Below the pieces are notes generated by a model that searched no databases, was not told where the DNA came from, and was given only the letters and a program-made list of their open reading frames with translations. A program made the translations under genes and the position numbers. DNA of 64,000 nt from an uncultured Clostridia bacterium (GTDB taxonomy: Bacteria; Bacillota; Clostridia; TANB77; CAG-508): the NCBI GenBank assembly GCA_934149005.1, contig CAKPDN010000007.1, positions 10,404-74,403 on the forward strand, given 5' to 3'. Shown here piece by piece: positions 35,991 to 45,535 of this stretch. Position 1 is the stretch's first letter. Each line of letters opens with the position of its first letter.

Positions 35991-37730
35991 ATGGAATTAA
36001 AGAAGATAAATTTTGAAAAAAAACAAATTTTAAAAATTTTGACTATTGCCATATATGTGGTATCAATATTAATTTACGAAATAGGAATTTGCAATGGACA
36101 AGCACTTTTTAATAATGAAAAAATATCTTATAATTTTTCGTTATGTAGGGTAGTAATTTATGCAATATTTTTACTACTGCTATTTAAGAATATTGATAAA
36201 TTTACAGCAAATGCAATTGACTCTTTAAAATTAAAAAGCAAAAAAGTTATATTAGGAATATATATTCCAGTAGCCATAATTACAATAATATATGTTTTAA
36301 TAAAATGGATATCAATATACAAAGCATTAACATTAACATTAGTATTACTTATGGGATTATTATTTATAATATATATATCATCAGACTATATAAAAAATAC
36401 GATAATACTTACATGTACATTGGGAATAATGTTTACATTTACAACGGATTTTCATCATTCAATAGATGAAAAAAAACATATAATGTCAGCTGTAAATTTA
36501 GCAAATGGAAATTTTAATTATGCCAAAAAACCATTAAATGAACCAGCATATAATAATATTATATTCAATTGTGATATAGATTCTTTTATACAATTTTATG
36601 CCAGAAGATACGAACCAGCATTAACTGATGAATGGAACAGAACAGAAGATACAGAATTATATTATATATGTTCATCACCAGCAGATTATAATTTTGTTTT
36701 ATATATACCATCAGCATTAGGAATTAATTTTTCAAGATTATTAGGTGGAAGTATAGCAGATACATATATAACAGGAAGGTTATTTAATTTAATAACATAT
36801 GCAATAATGATAATTGTTATTTTAAAACTTTTACCATATAAAAAGAAGATATTCTATATAATATATATGATACCATTTACATTATTATTAGCCGCTTCAT
36901 ATTCAGTTGATGGAATTTGTATAGGATTAATAGGAATATTCTTAGCATATTGCTTAAAATTATCTGAGATAGATTATAAAGAAATAAAGCTGAAACAAAT
37001 AATAACAACAATGATATTATTTGCACTATGCTTATTAGCAAAAAATCTGGTATATTGTACAGTAATAATATTTGTATTAATATTACCAATATTTAAAATA
37101 TTGAAAAATAATAAAAAAAGTTTACCTATAATAATTTCAATAATATTAATAGCAGCATTGGCATGTGGAGCATTATTATTAAACAAATTAGGAGCAACAA
37201 CATCTTCAGGTGGAGATCCTAGAGGTGGAGAAACTAGTGTATCTGGACAAATTAACTTTTTATTAAGTTCACCAATTAATATTATAAAAGTAGGATTTGA
37301 ACATGTAATGAATTCAGTTCTAAATTTTAATTGGTATACATACTTAAATAATTCAAATTTTTTTGGAAAATATTTTGCACAAATATTTTTCTTAGAAATG
37401 ATATTTATAATATATGTTTGTATAACAGACAACAGCCAAAAAATAAAAACACGTACAACAATAGTATCTCTAATAACATTTATTATTACTTATATAGCTA
37501 CTAGCATAATGCTATATTTAACTTTTACACCTGTTGGACAAATAAATATAAGTGGATATCAACCAAGATATTTAACACCAATACTACCAATTGTCTTAAT
37601 GCTTATAAATAATAAGAGATATATAAATAAATCTAGCAAAGAAGAGGAAGAAATTGTAGATATAAATGTATCTTTAATTTCTGGATTAATTATAATAATA
37701 GATTTATTTTGTTTAACATATGTAATCTAA
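35991..37730 (+). CDS. DUF2142-like polytopic membrane protein
   Basis: 579 residues with about 12 hydrophobic segments. An extracytoplasmic loop near 160-235 contains DFHHSIDEKKHIMSA and YYICSSPADYNF, followed by LPYKKKIFYIIYMIPF and AASYSVDGICIGLIG, which resemble DUF2142 family proteins. These are GT-C-like membrane proteins of polysaccharide loci, possibly using lipid-linked sugars. Exact role unknown. Starts 12 bases after the WbsX fusion. Confidence 0.75.
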   Translation: MELKKINFEKKQILKILTIAIYVVSILIYEIGICNGQALFNNEKISYNFSLCRVVIYAIFLLLLFKNIDKFTANAIDSLKLKSKKVILGIYIPVAIITIIYVLIKWISIYKALTLTLVLLMGLLFIIYISSDYIKNTIILTCTLGIMFTFTTDFHHSIDEKKHIMSAVNLANGNFNYAKKPLNEPAYNNIIFNCDIDSFIQFYARRYEPALTDEWNRTEDTELYYICSSPADYNFVLYIPSALGINFSRLLGGSIADTYITGRLFNLITYAIMIIVILKLLPYKKKIFYIIYMIPFTLLLAASYSVDGICIGLIGIFLAYCLKLSEIDYKEIKLKQIITTMILFALCLLAKNLVYCTVIIFVLILPIFKILKNNKKSLPIIISIILIAALACGALLLNKLGATTSSGGDPRGGETSVSGQINFLLSSPINIIKVGFEHVMNSVLNFNWYTYLNNSNFFGKYFAQIFFLEMIFIIYVCITDNSQKIKTRTTIVSLITFIITYIATSIMLYLTFTPVGQINISGYQPRYLTPILPIVLMLINNKRYINKSSKEEEEIVDINVSLISGLIIIIDLFCLTYVI

Positions 37731-37753
37731 AATTAAAAGGAATGAGGTTAAAA

Positions 37754-38443
37754 ATGAAAGTTTTAGTAATAATACCAGCTTATAATGAGGCACAGAACAT
37801 AGAAAAAACAGTAAAAGATGTTATTGAAAATACAAATTATGATTATATTGTAATAAATGATTGTTCAAAAGATAATACAAAAGAAGTATGCGAAAAAAAC
37901 AATTTTAATATGTTATCATTGCCAATAAATTTTGGATTAACAAGTGGAATTCAATTAGGGATGAAATATGCATATAAGCATGGATATGACATTGCAATAC
38001 AATTTGATGGAGATGGCCAACATCAAGCTAAGTACTTAAAAAATTTAGTAGAAAAAATTGAAAAAGAAAATGTAGATATTGTAATAGGTTCTAGATTTGC
38101 AACTAAGAAGAAACCTATTAGTGCAAGAATGTTTGGAAGTTCAATAATAGAATTTTTTATAAAAATAACAACAGGAAAAACGATAAAAGACACAACTTCT
38201 GGAATGAGGGCATATAACAAAAAATCTATATGGGAATTTAATAGAAATGCAAGTTTAACACCAGAACCAGATACATTAGTATATATGCTAAAAAAAGGGT
38301 TAAAAGTAGAAGAAGTTCAAGTAGAAATGAAAGAAAGAGAATTTGGAGAAAGCTACCTAAAACCATTAAAATCAATAGAATATATGATAAATACAGTATT
38401 TTCAATAATATTTATTAGAGCAATAACAAGAAAAAATAAATAA
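37754..38443 (+). CDS. Glycosyltransferase family 2 (DPM1-like)
   Basis: 229 residues from ATG 37754 (MKVLVIIPAYNEAQNIEKTV), with GAGG at 37744-37747 upstream; an earlier ATG at 37709 overlaps the preceding gene and is unlikely. INDCSKDNT near 36, the metal motif QFDGDGQH near 87 and TTSGMRAYN near 142 fit polyprenyl-phosphate sugar synthases. Paired with the DUF2304 protein that follows after 14 bases, a common partnership. Confidence 0.9.
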   Translation: MKVLVIIPAYNEAQNIEKTVKDVIENTNYDYIVINDCSKDNTKEVCEKNNFNMLSLPINFGLTSGIQLGMKYAYKHGYDIAIQFDGDGQHQAKYLKNLVEKIEKENVDIVIGSRFATKKKPISARMFGSSIIEFFIKITTGKTIKDTTSGMRAYNKKSIWEFNRNASLTPEPDTLVYMLKKGLKVEEVQVEMKEREFGESYLKPLKSIEYMINTVFSIIFIRAITRKNK

Positions 38444-38457
38444 AGAGGTGAAATTAA

Positions 38458-38793
38458 ATGTCAATAACACTTAGAGTAATATTAGTAATTTGTTCATTTT
38501 TTGCATTTATATTATGTATAAAAAAAATCAAAGAATCAAAATTAAAAATATCAAATTCAGTAACCTGGATGATAGGGAGTATTATATTAATACTAATGAG
38601 CATATTTTCAAATTTTGTTGCATGGGTATCAGTAAAATTAGGATTTGAAGCTCCTGTCAATTTCGTATTTGTAGTTATTATTGCATTTTTATTAATACAA
38701 ACTTTTATAGACAATATGCATATTAATGAGTTAAATGAAAAAATTAAAGATTTAGATCATTATATTGCATTAAAGGAAGCCGAAAAAAAGTAA
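38458..38793 (+). CDS. DUF2304 membrane protein
   Basis: 111 residues with three membrane helices (about 5-20, 36-55, 63-82) and a charged C-terminal coiled tail. This size and position, directly after a DPM1-like GT2, is typical of DUF2304. It may form a membrane platform for the transferase; the function is not established. Ribosome-binding site AGAGGTG at 38444-38450. Confidence 0.8.
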   Translation: MSITLRVILVICSFFAFILCIKKIKESKLKISNSVTWMIGSIILILMSIFSNFVAWVSVKLGFEAPVNFVFVVIIAFLLIQTFIDNMHINELNEKIKDLDHYIALKEAEKK

Positions 38794-38832
38794 AACTCTA
38801 AAGAAGAAAGGTACTAATTGAGGGGGAAAAAC

Positions 38833-40437
38833 ATGGAATTTATAAAAAAGAATAAAAAATGCATAATTGTACTACTTTTTTTACTATTTTTTATATTTTT
38901 AATATATCAGCATCAAGGATTATACTTATATTTTGATGATTATGGATATGCATCTTTAAGTTATGCATACAACATAGAAGAAGTAAAAGGATTAGATTAT
39001 AATTTAGTACAGATATTCCAATTTGCAAAAGGACATTATGAAGTATGGGGAGGAAGAGTATTATTTTTAACAATTGAAATAATAATAATCCATTATTTAG
39101 GACTACAAGGTTTTCGAATCATACAAAGTCTAGTTATTTTAGGAATATATGTGTGTATATATTTAATATTAAAAAGAATTTGCAACAAAAATCAATCTAG
39201 TATTAAACTAGCATTATTATCTATTATAAGCTATGGAATTATAGAAATAGGGGCATTTAGAGCTGGAGTGTTTTGGATAACAGCATCTGTTTTATATATT
39301 TTTCCTATGCTTACAATGTTATTGTTTATATATATGTATATAAAATTTAGAGATAATCAAAATAATATTAACAATGAAAAAAGTGATAACGAAAAACATA
39401 AATATAGAAACAAAATAATTAAAATAATTTATGTAATTACAATGGGAATACTTATTTTTTGCACTACTTTTTCTCAAGAACAAATTGCTATAGCTGGGAT
39501 AACTATTGTAATTATAAATATGGTTTATAATATTATAAAAAATAAAAAACTAGATAAAATTGATATAATATTATTTATATGTGCATTTATAGGATTTGGA
39601 ATTCTTATGTTTGCACCAGGAAATGAAGTAAGAAAAATAGATGGCTCGAATAATGGATTTTATAAATTACCATTTGTTTATAGAACTTTAAAACAATATA
39701 AGCAAATTGTTGTTAATAATTTTAATGAGTCAACAAGAATTTTTACATTATTCTTTTTAACAGCAACATTATATTGCACATTTAAAAATGAAAAAGAAAA
39801 TAAAGGATTATCAATAATAAATCATATATCATGTTTATCAACAGTAACAATTATTTTTCTTACAATTTTACACCCAGAAGGATATTTCCCATATATACTT
39901 AAAGATAGAGGACATCGTATTTATGAGTATACTTGTATATTATTATCATTAATACAACTATCATTGATATTATATACATACACAATTTATTTATGGAACA
40001 ATAAGAATATGTATTTAATAGCGATATTATATGGAAGTATTTTTTCACAAGTATGTATGTTAGTAGCCCCATATTTTCCATCAAGATCAATCTTAATGTT
40101 TGAAATCTTAATAGGACTATTAATGATAAAGGTTTTAAAAGATGTTGAAATTAATAATAAATTAATATTTTATTATATAGCAATACCATGTGTTATAATT
40201 TGTTCATTGAATATATATTTTATAACAAATGGATATCGTAAAAATATTGAGGTAAATAAATATAATGATACAGCATTATATGAAGCAAAAAATAATAATT
40301 TAAAAACAGTAACTTTAAAAAAATTGTGTGATGATAGATTTGGTTATGTACAATTATATCAAGGAATAACAATGATACACATATATATATGTGAATATTA
40401 TGATTTACCTATGGAAATTGAGATAAATTATCAGTAA
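38833..40437 (+). CDS. DUF6056-like polytopic membrane protein (putative GT-C)
   Basis: 534 residues from ATG 38833, with AGGGGG at 38821-38826; a TTG at 38818 is a worse start. About 11 hydrophobic segments. The first loop has YFDDYGYASLSYA, acidic residues where GT-C enzymes keep the catalytic Asp, and HYEVWGGRVLF follows. This resembles DUF6056. It probably adds a sugar from a lipid carrier on the outer face, by inference from fold and context. Confidence 0.65.
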   Translation: MEFIKKNKKCIIVLLFLLFFIFLIYQHQGLYLYFDDYGYASLSYAYNIEEVKGLDYNLVQIFQFAKGHYEVWGGRVLFLTIEIIIIHYLGLQGFRIIQSLVILGIYVCIYLILKRICNKNQSSIKLALLSIISYGIIEIGAFRAGVFWITASVLYIFPMLTMLLFIYMYIKFRDNQNNINNEKSDNEKHKYRNKIIKIIYVITMGILIFCTTFSQEQIAIAGITIVIINMVYNIIKNKKLDKIDIILFICAFIGFGILMFAPGNEVRKIDGSNNGFYKLPFVYRTLKQYKQIVVNNFNESTRIFTLFFLTATLYCTFKNEKENKGLSIINHISCLSTVTIIFLTILHPEGYFPYILKDRGHRIYEYTCILLSLIQLSLILYTYTIYLWNNKNMYLIAILYGSIFSQVCMLVAPYFPSRSILMFEILIGLLMIKVLKDVEINNKLIFYYIAIPCVIICSLNIYFITNGYRKNIEVNKYNDTALYEAKNNNLKTVTLKKLCDDRFGYVQLYQGITMIHIYICEYYDLPMEIEINYQ

Positions 40438-40499
40438 AAACTAATATAAAGAATTTAATATATAATTATTTATCTAATTGGTTAAAGAAAGGGCAAAAG

Positions 40500-41414
40500 A
40501 TGGAAGAAAATAAAAAAGTAATAATATGTATGTCAACATATAATGGAGAAAAATATTTAAAAGAACAAATAGAAAGTTTATTAAAACAAACATATAAAAA
40601 TGTAGAAATTTATATTAGAGATGATGGTTCAAAAGATAATACAGTACAAATTTTAAAAGAATATGAAAAACAAGAAAAAATACATTTTATAGAAGGCAAA
40701 AATGTAGGAGTTGTTAGAAGCTTTTATGAATGTTTAAAAGAAGCATATAATAATGGAGATATTTTTGCATATTGTGACCAAGATGATAAGTGGCATAATG
40801 ATAAAATAGAAAAAGCGGTAAAAGCAATAGACGGCGAAAATCAAGATGTACCGCTTCTATACTTTTCTGAATTTAATTATTGTGATGAAAATCTGAAATA
40901 TGTAAATAAATCAAATCTAAATCAAAGAGGTGCAACATTCCAAAATTCACTTCTTGAATGTATATCATTTGGAATATCAGAAGTATTTAATAAAAACCTA
41001 GCTCAAAAAATAATAGAGTCTGGAACAGAAAAAGTATGTTTTCATGATTGGTGGGCATATATGATAGCAGCAGGACTTGGAAAAGTTTTATATGACAATG
41101 AAGCAACAGTAGAATATAGAAGAACAGGAAATAATGTAAGCCCTAGTGGAAAAGGCGGAATACAACTACAAGTATATAGAGTAAAAAAATTTTTATTAGG
41201 CAAATATTTTAAAAAAATAAGAGAACAAATAAATAAATATAGTATTTTATATTCTAAAGAATTAAACACTCAAAATAAAAAAATAATAAATATGTTTTCA
41301 TTAAAATACAATTTTATCAAGTCAATGCAAAAGTTTTTTTATATTAAAAGATTTAGACAGAGAACAATTGATGAAATTATGTGTAGAATATTATTTTTAT
41401 TTGGAAGGTTGTAA
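40500..41414 (+). CDS. Glycosyltransferase family 2
   Basis: 304 residues, with VIICMSTYNGEKYLKEQIES, IRDDGSKDNT near 41 and the metal motif YCDQDDKW near 90. HDWWAYMIAAGLGKVLYD and YRRTGNNVSPSG are present. Same broad group as the other GT2 enzymes here (rhamnosyltransferase-like) but more diverged. Ribosome-binding site AAAGGG at 40489-40494. The next gene starts 12 bases after the stop. Confidence 0.9.
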   Translation: MEENKKVIICMSTYNGEKYLKEQIESLLKQTYKNVEIYIRDDGSKDNTVQILKEYEKQEKIHFIEGKNVGVVRSFYECLKEAYNNGDIFAYCDQDDKWHNDKIEKAVKAIDGENQDVPLLYFSEFNYCDENLKYVNKSNLNQRGATFQNSLLECISFGISEVFNKNLAQKIIESGTEKVCFHDWWAYMIAAGLGKVLYDNEATVEYRRTGNNVSPSGKGGIQLQVYRVKKFLLGKYFKKIREQINKYSILYSKELNTQNKKIINMFSLKYNFIKSMQKFFYIKRFRQRTIDEIMCRILFLFGRL

Positions 41415-41426
41415 AAGGAGAAAAAA

Positions 41427-42560
41427 ATGAAAACAATAGCAATTTTTTCAGGATATTATTTACCACATTTAGGTGGTGTTGAGAGATATACATATAATTT
41501 AGCTAAAAGATTAACACATATGGGAAATAAAGTTATAATAATAACATCACAATATAATAAAGAATTAAAAGAAATAGAAGAAACAGATGTGGCCAAAATA
41601 TATAGATTACCAACTTTTAAAATAGCTTCAGGAAGATATCCTATAAATAAAAAAAATGCAAAATTTAAAAAAATGATGAAGATGTTAGAATTAGAAAATA
41701 TTGATTCAACAATAATACAAACTAGATTTTGGACAACATCATATTTCGCATCTAAATTTGTAGCAAAAAATAAAATTCCTGCATGTCTTATAGAACATGG
41801 AAGCACTCATTTTACTGTAAATAATAAAATACTAGATAAATTTGGAGAAATTTATGAACATCAATTAACAAACAGCATAAAGAAAAATATCAAAGACTTT
41901 TATGGAGTTTCTAAAAAATGTACCGAATGGTTAAAACATTTTAATATAGAGGCTAAAGGAGTATTTTATAATTCAATAGACACAGAAGAATGCGAAAAGT
42001 ATAAGAGCTTTATAAACAAAAATAAAGATAAAACTATAATTACATATACAGGAAGAATGATAGAAGAAAAGGGAGTATTAAAACTAATAGAAGCATTTAA
42101 GCAACTAGATAAAAAATACGACAACTTAGAATTAAATTTGGCTGGTTCTGGTCCAATACTAGAAAAAATAGTAGAAGAATGTAAACAATATAAGAATATT
42201 AACATTTTAGGAAAAATACCACATGAAGTAGTATTAAAACTATTAGGAAAAACAGACATATTTGTTAATCCATCATCATTTTCCGAAGGACTACCTACAA
42301 CGATATTAGAGGCAGGAATGATGAAGTGTGCTGTTATTGCAACACCTATGGGAGGGACTACAGAAATAATATCTAATGAAAATATTGGATACATTTGTGG
42401 ATTTAAAATAGAAGACATATTAGAAAAACTAGAGAAACTTATTAATAACAAAGAGGAAAGAAAAAAATTAAGTGAAAATATTTATAATGTTGTAATAAAA
42501 GATTTTTCTTGGAATGTCACAGCAAAAAAAATATATGAAACCATAAAATATAAAAAATAA
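41427..42560 (+). CDS. Glycosyltransferase family 4
   Basis: 377 residues of GT-B fold. The N-terminal half has SGYYLPHLGGVERYTYNLAK; the C-terminal half has the donor-binding ITYTGRMIEEKGVLKLIEAF, LAGSGP and PSSFSEGLPTTILEAG (E-x7-E motif), followed by TPMGGTTEII. A retaining transferase of the cytosolic face adding one sugar to the lipid-linked chain. Ribosome-binding site AAAGGAG at 41414-41420. No anomaly. Confidence 0.93.
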   Translation: MKTIAIFSGYYLPHLGGVERYTYNLAKRLTHMGNKVIIITSQYNKELKEIEETDVAKIYRLPTFKIASGRYPINKKNAKFKKMMKMLELENIDSTIIQTRFWTTSYFASKFVAKNKIPACLIEHGSTHFTVNNKILDKFGEIYEHQLTNSIKKNIKDFYGVSKKCTEWLKHFNIEAKGVFYNSIDTEECEKYKSFINKNKDKTIITYTGRMIEEKGVLKLIEAFKQLDKKYDNLELNLAGSGPILEKIVEECKQYKNINILGKIPHEVVLKLLGKTDIFVNPSSFSEGLPTTILEAGMMKCAVIATPMGGTTEIISNENIGYICGFKIEDILEKLEKLINNKEERKKLSENIYNVVIKDFSWNVTAKKIYETIKYKK

Positions 42561-42582
42561 TATATTAACAAAGGGGAAACAA

Positions 42583-44190
42583 GTGATAAAAAAATTTAAT
42601 ATAAGAGAAAATATTATAAAAATAATATCTTTATTATTTTCAATATTTTTTGCTATTATTTTGATAAATACAATATTTTTCAATAGAACTGTACATATAG
42701 GATATAAAATATCTACAATGATTATTTTTACAATTTTTACATATAGTGTATTATTTTTATTTTATAAAATATATAAAAAATTAAATTTAAAATTTTTAGA
42801 ATATGAACCCAATAAAATAGTTATATCACTAACTTTTATAGTAATATTTATTGTTCAATGCATTATAGCAAAGTTAACATATGCTCATTATGGATGGGAT
42901 TGTGAAGTAGTAATTACAAATGGACTTGCACTAGTAAGAGGTGAAACATTTAAATCAGAATATTTTACACAATATCCTAACAATATAGCAATATTACTAA
43001 TTACAAAATATATTTTATTAATAGCTAAAATGTTTACTGAAATAGAACTTAATAATGCATTTTATATAATGATTATATTTAATATAATAATGGTTGATAT
43101 AGCAGCATTATTTACATTTTTAACATGCAAAAAATTATTAGGGAACAAAGGGGCATATTTTTCATTGATATTTATAATACCATTAATTATATTATCTCCA
43201 TATATTATAATTCCATATACAGATACAATAACAATGGCCTTTCCAATAACAATATTATATATTTATATGGAAATAAAAGAACTACCTAATAAATCTATAA
43301 AGAAAAAAATATTAATATTTTTAGAAGGATTTCTTTCTGCAATGGGATTTTTAATAAAACCAACTGTAATTATTGTAACATTAGCAATTTTAATAATAGA
43401 AATATTATATATAAAAATGTCAAAATTAAAAAAAGTTAAAATAATAGAACCAATAGCTATATGTGTTTTATTTATATTAGGATTTAGCTTGGCATATTCT
43501 TCTCATTCTTACTTTAAAGAAAAAAATTTAGGACAATTAATATCAAAAGAACAATATTATGATAATTCAATACCAATTACACATTTTTTAATGATAGGCA
43601 TGCAAGAAAGAGACAATGAAACTGAATCGCCTGGTAAGAATAAAACATATTATGGAAATTATAGTAGTGAAGACAAAAAATTAACCAAAAGTATAATAGG
43701 ATATAGAGAAAAGGAAAAATATAATTTACAAATTGTAAAACAAAGACTTATTGATTTTGGATTTACAGGATATATAAAGTTTTTATATAATAAGGCAAAT
43801 TGGATATTGTGTGATGGTACATTTTTCTATGGTTGTGAAGGATCTTGGGTGCAAGAAGACTATTATGAAAAAAGCCAAATAGGAAGATTTTTCCAACAAT
43901 TTATAAATAAAAATACAGAACAATATCAAAGAATAACTGCTAATATAATGCAAACAGCATGGATATTGGTTACTATAGGATTAATATGTTCTTTTTGCAG
44001 AAAAAATAATAATAGTATCAATATAGCTAAATTTTCTATAATTGGAATTATATTGTTTATTTTAATTTTTGAAGGAAGGTCAAGATATTTAATAAATTAT
44101 ATTCCGATGTTTATATTAGTAGGAACATATGGATTGAGAAATATTCTACAGCATAATTTATTGAAACTAAAGAAAAGGAGAAATGTATGA
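42583..44190 (+). CDS. Polytopic membrane protein, putative GT-C glycosyltransferase
   Basis: 535 residues, GTG start with AAGGGG at 42571-42576. About 11 membrane segments. The first long loop has AHYGWDCEVVITNG, and IIPYTDTITMAFP and SAMGFLIKPTVIIV follow. This layout resembles PMT/ArnT-like and mannosyltransferase GT-C proteins. The last segments contain FEGRSRYLINYIPMFILV, a common GT-C ending. Function inferred only. It overlaps the flippase gene by 4 bases (ATGA), so the two are coupled. Confidence 0.7.
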   Translation: MIKKFNIRENIIKIISLLFSIFFAIILINTIFFNRTVHIGYKISTMIIFTIFTYSVLFLFYKIYKKLNLKFLEYEPNKIVISLTFIVIFIVQCIIAKLTYAHYGWDCEVVITNGLALVRGETFKSEYFTQYPNNIAILLITKYILLIAKMFTEIELNNAFYIMIIFNIIMVDIAALFTFLTCKKLLGNKGAYFSLIFIIPLIILSPYIIIPYTDTITMAFPITILYIYMEIKELPNKSIKKKILIFLEGFLSAMGFLIKPTVIIVTLAILIIEILYIKMSKLKKVKIIEPIAICVLFILGFSLAYSSHSYFKEKNLGQLISKEQYYDNSIPITHFLMIGMQERDNETESPGKNKTYYGNYSSEDKKLTKSIIGYREKEKYNLQIVKQRLIDFGFTGYIKFLYNKANWILCDGTFFYGCEGSWVQEDYYEKSQIGRFFQQFINKNTEQYQRITANIMQTAWILVTIGLICSFCRKNNNSINIAKFSIIGIILFILIFEGRSRYLINYIPMFILVGTYGLRNILQHNLLKLKKRRNV

Positions 44191-45422
44191 TAAAAAAATC
44201 TGAGATAATATGGAATACACTAGGAAGTTTTGTAGAATCACTATTAAGTGCAGTATTGCTAATGTTTTGTACAAGGTTAAATGGAACAGAAATAGCAGGA
44301 ATGTTTTCTATAAGTTTTGCGACAGCAACAATATTAAATGCAATAGGTGATTTTGGGATAAGAATATATCAAGTAACAGATACAAAAAGAAAATATAAAT
44401 TTGAAGATTATTTATTATCTAGGATAATTGTTGTAACACTTATGATGATTATAGGAATTATATTTATAGTTCTAACTGGGTATGCAACAGAAAAATTATG
44501 GATATGTGTATCATTAATATTATTTAAAGTAATTGATAATTTAAGTGAAACATATCAGGGAGAGTTCCAATTAAGGAATAGATTAGATTTAGGTGGAAAA
44601 TCTATGGTAATAAGAGTATCAACTTCACTATTTATGTTTTTCGTAGTAGATGTTTTTACAAAAAATATTATTATATCATGTATAACTTTATTGATTACTA
44701 ACTTGATTTTATTTATGTTATGGGATGTAAGAATATTTAATAAATTTGGAAAAATAAAAATCAATATTAACAAAGATAATATAAAAGCAATATTAAAAGA
44801 ATGTATACCATTGGCAATATCGACAATACTGAGCTTGTATATAATAAATGCAACAAAATATGCAATAGATAATTTTGGGGATTACACTATGCAAACATAT
44901 TTTAATGTTATATATATGCCAACATTTGTTATAAACTTAGTAAGTGCATTTGTTATAAAACCATTTTTAAAACCATTTGGAGATTTATGGAATAATAGAG
45001 AAAATAAAAAATTTATACAATCAATAATAATAATAATAGCGATATTAGCAGGTGCAACATTATGTATTGATATAGCATGTTTGATTATAGGTGTTCCAGT
45101 ATTATCATTTATTTATGGAATTGATTTATTACCTTACAAATTAGAAATGATATTATTAGTAATATCAGGATTTTTCTATGCAGCTTCAACAGTTATACTT
45201 TATGCGTTAAGTACAATTAGAAAACAAAAATTAGCTACTGTATCTTATATAATTACAGCAATTATAGCATTTATAGTATCAAATATTTTTGTAAATAAAT
45301 TTGGAATGATGGGAGCTGTTTATTCTAATATGATTACTACAATATCTTTATTTATTTTACTTACAATATTTTTTGGAAATGAATTATATAATTCAAATGG
45401 GTCTTTTACTGCAAAATATTAA
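44187..45422 (+). CDS. Oligosaccharide flippase (Wzx/MOP family)
   Basis: 411 residues with about 12 membrane helices, starting IWNTLGSFVESLLSAVLLM and containing FGDYTMQTYFNVIYMPTF and a C-terminal FGMMGAVYSN, which fit the MOP/Wzx family. It would move a lipid-linked repeat unit across the membrane. Its presence beside a Wzm/Wzt-type exporter suggests two assembly routes or two glycans in one locus. Start overlaps the upstream gene. Confidence 0.85.
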   Translation: MIKKSEIIWNTLGSFVESLLSAVLLMFCTRLNGTEIAGMFSISFATATILNAIGDFGIRIYQVTDTKRKYKFEDYLLSRIIVVTLMMIIGIIFIVLTGYATEKLWICVSLILFKVIDNLSETYQGEFQLRNRLDLGGKSMVIRVSTSLFMFFVVDVFTKNIIISCITLLITNLILFMLWDVRIFNKFGKIKININKDNIKAILKECIPLAISTILSLYIINATKYAIDNFGDYTMQTYFNVIYMPTFVINLVSAFVIKPFLKPFGDLWNNRENKKFIQSIIIIIAILAGATLCIDIACLIIGVPVLSFIYGIDLLPYKLEMILLVISGFFYAASTVILYALSTIRKQKLATVSYIITAIIAFIVSNIFVNKFGMMGAVYSNMITTISLFILLTIFFGNELYNSNGSFTAKY

Positions 45423-45535
45423 TATATCAATAATTAAAACTGTAATATTAATTATATATACCAGTAATTGCTATTGATTTATTTTATAAAATAAATTAAA
45501 ATAATGGTGGAATAGTAGTTAAGGAGGAATTATTA

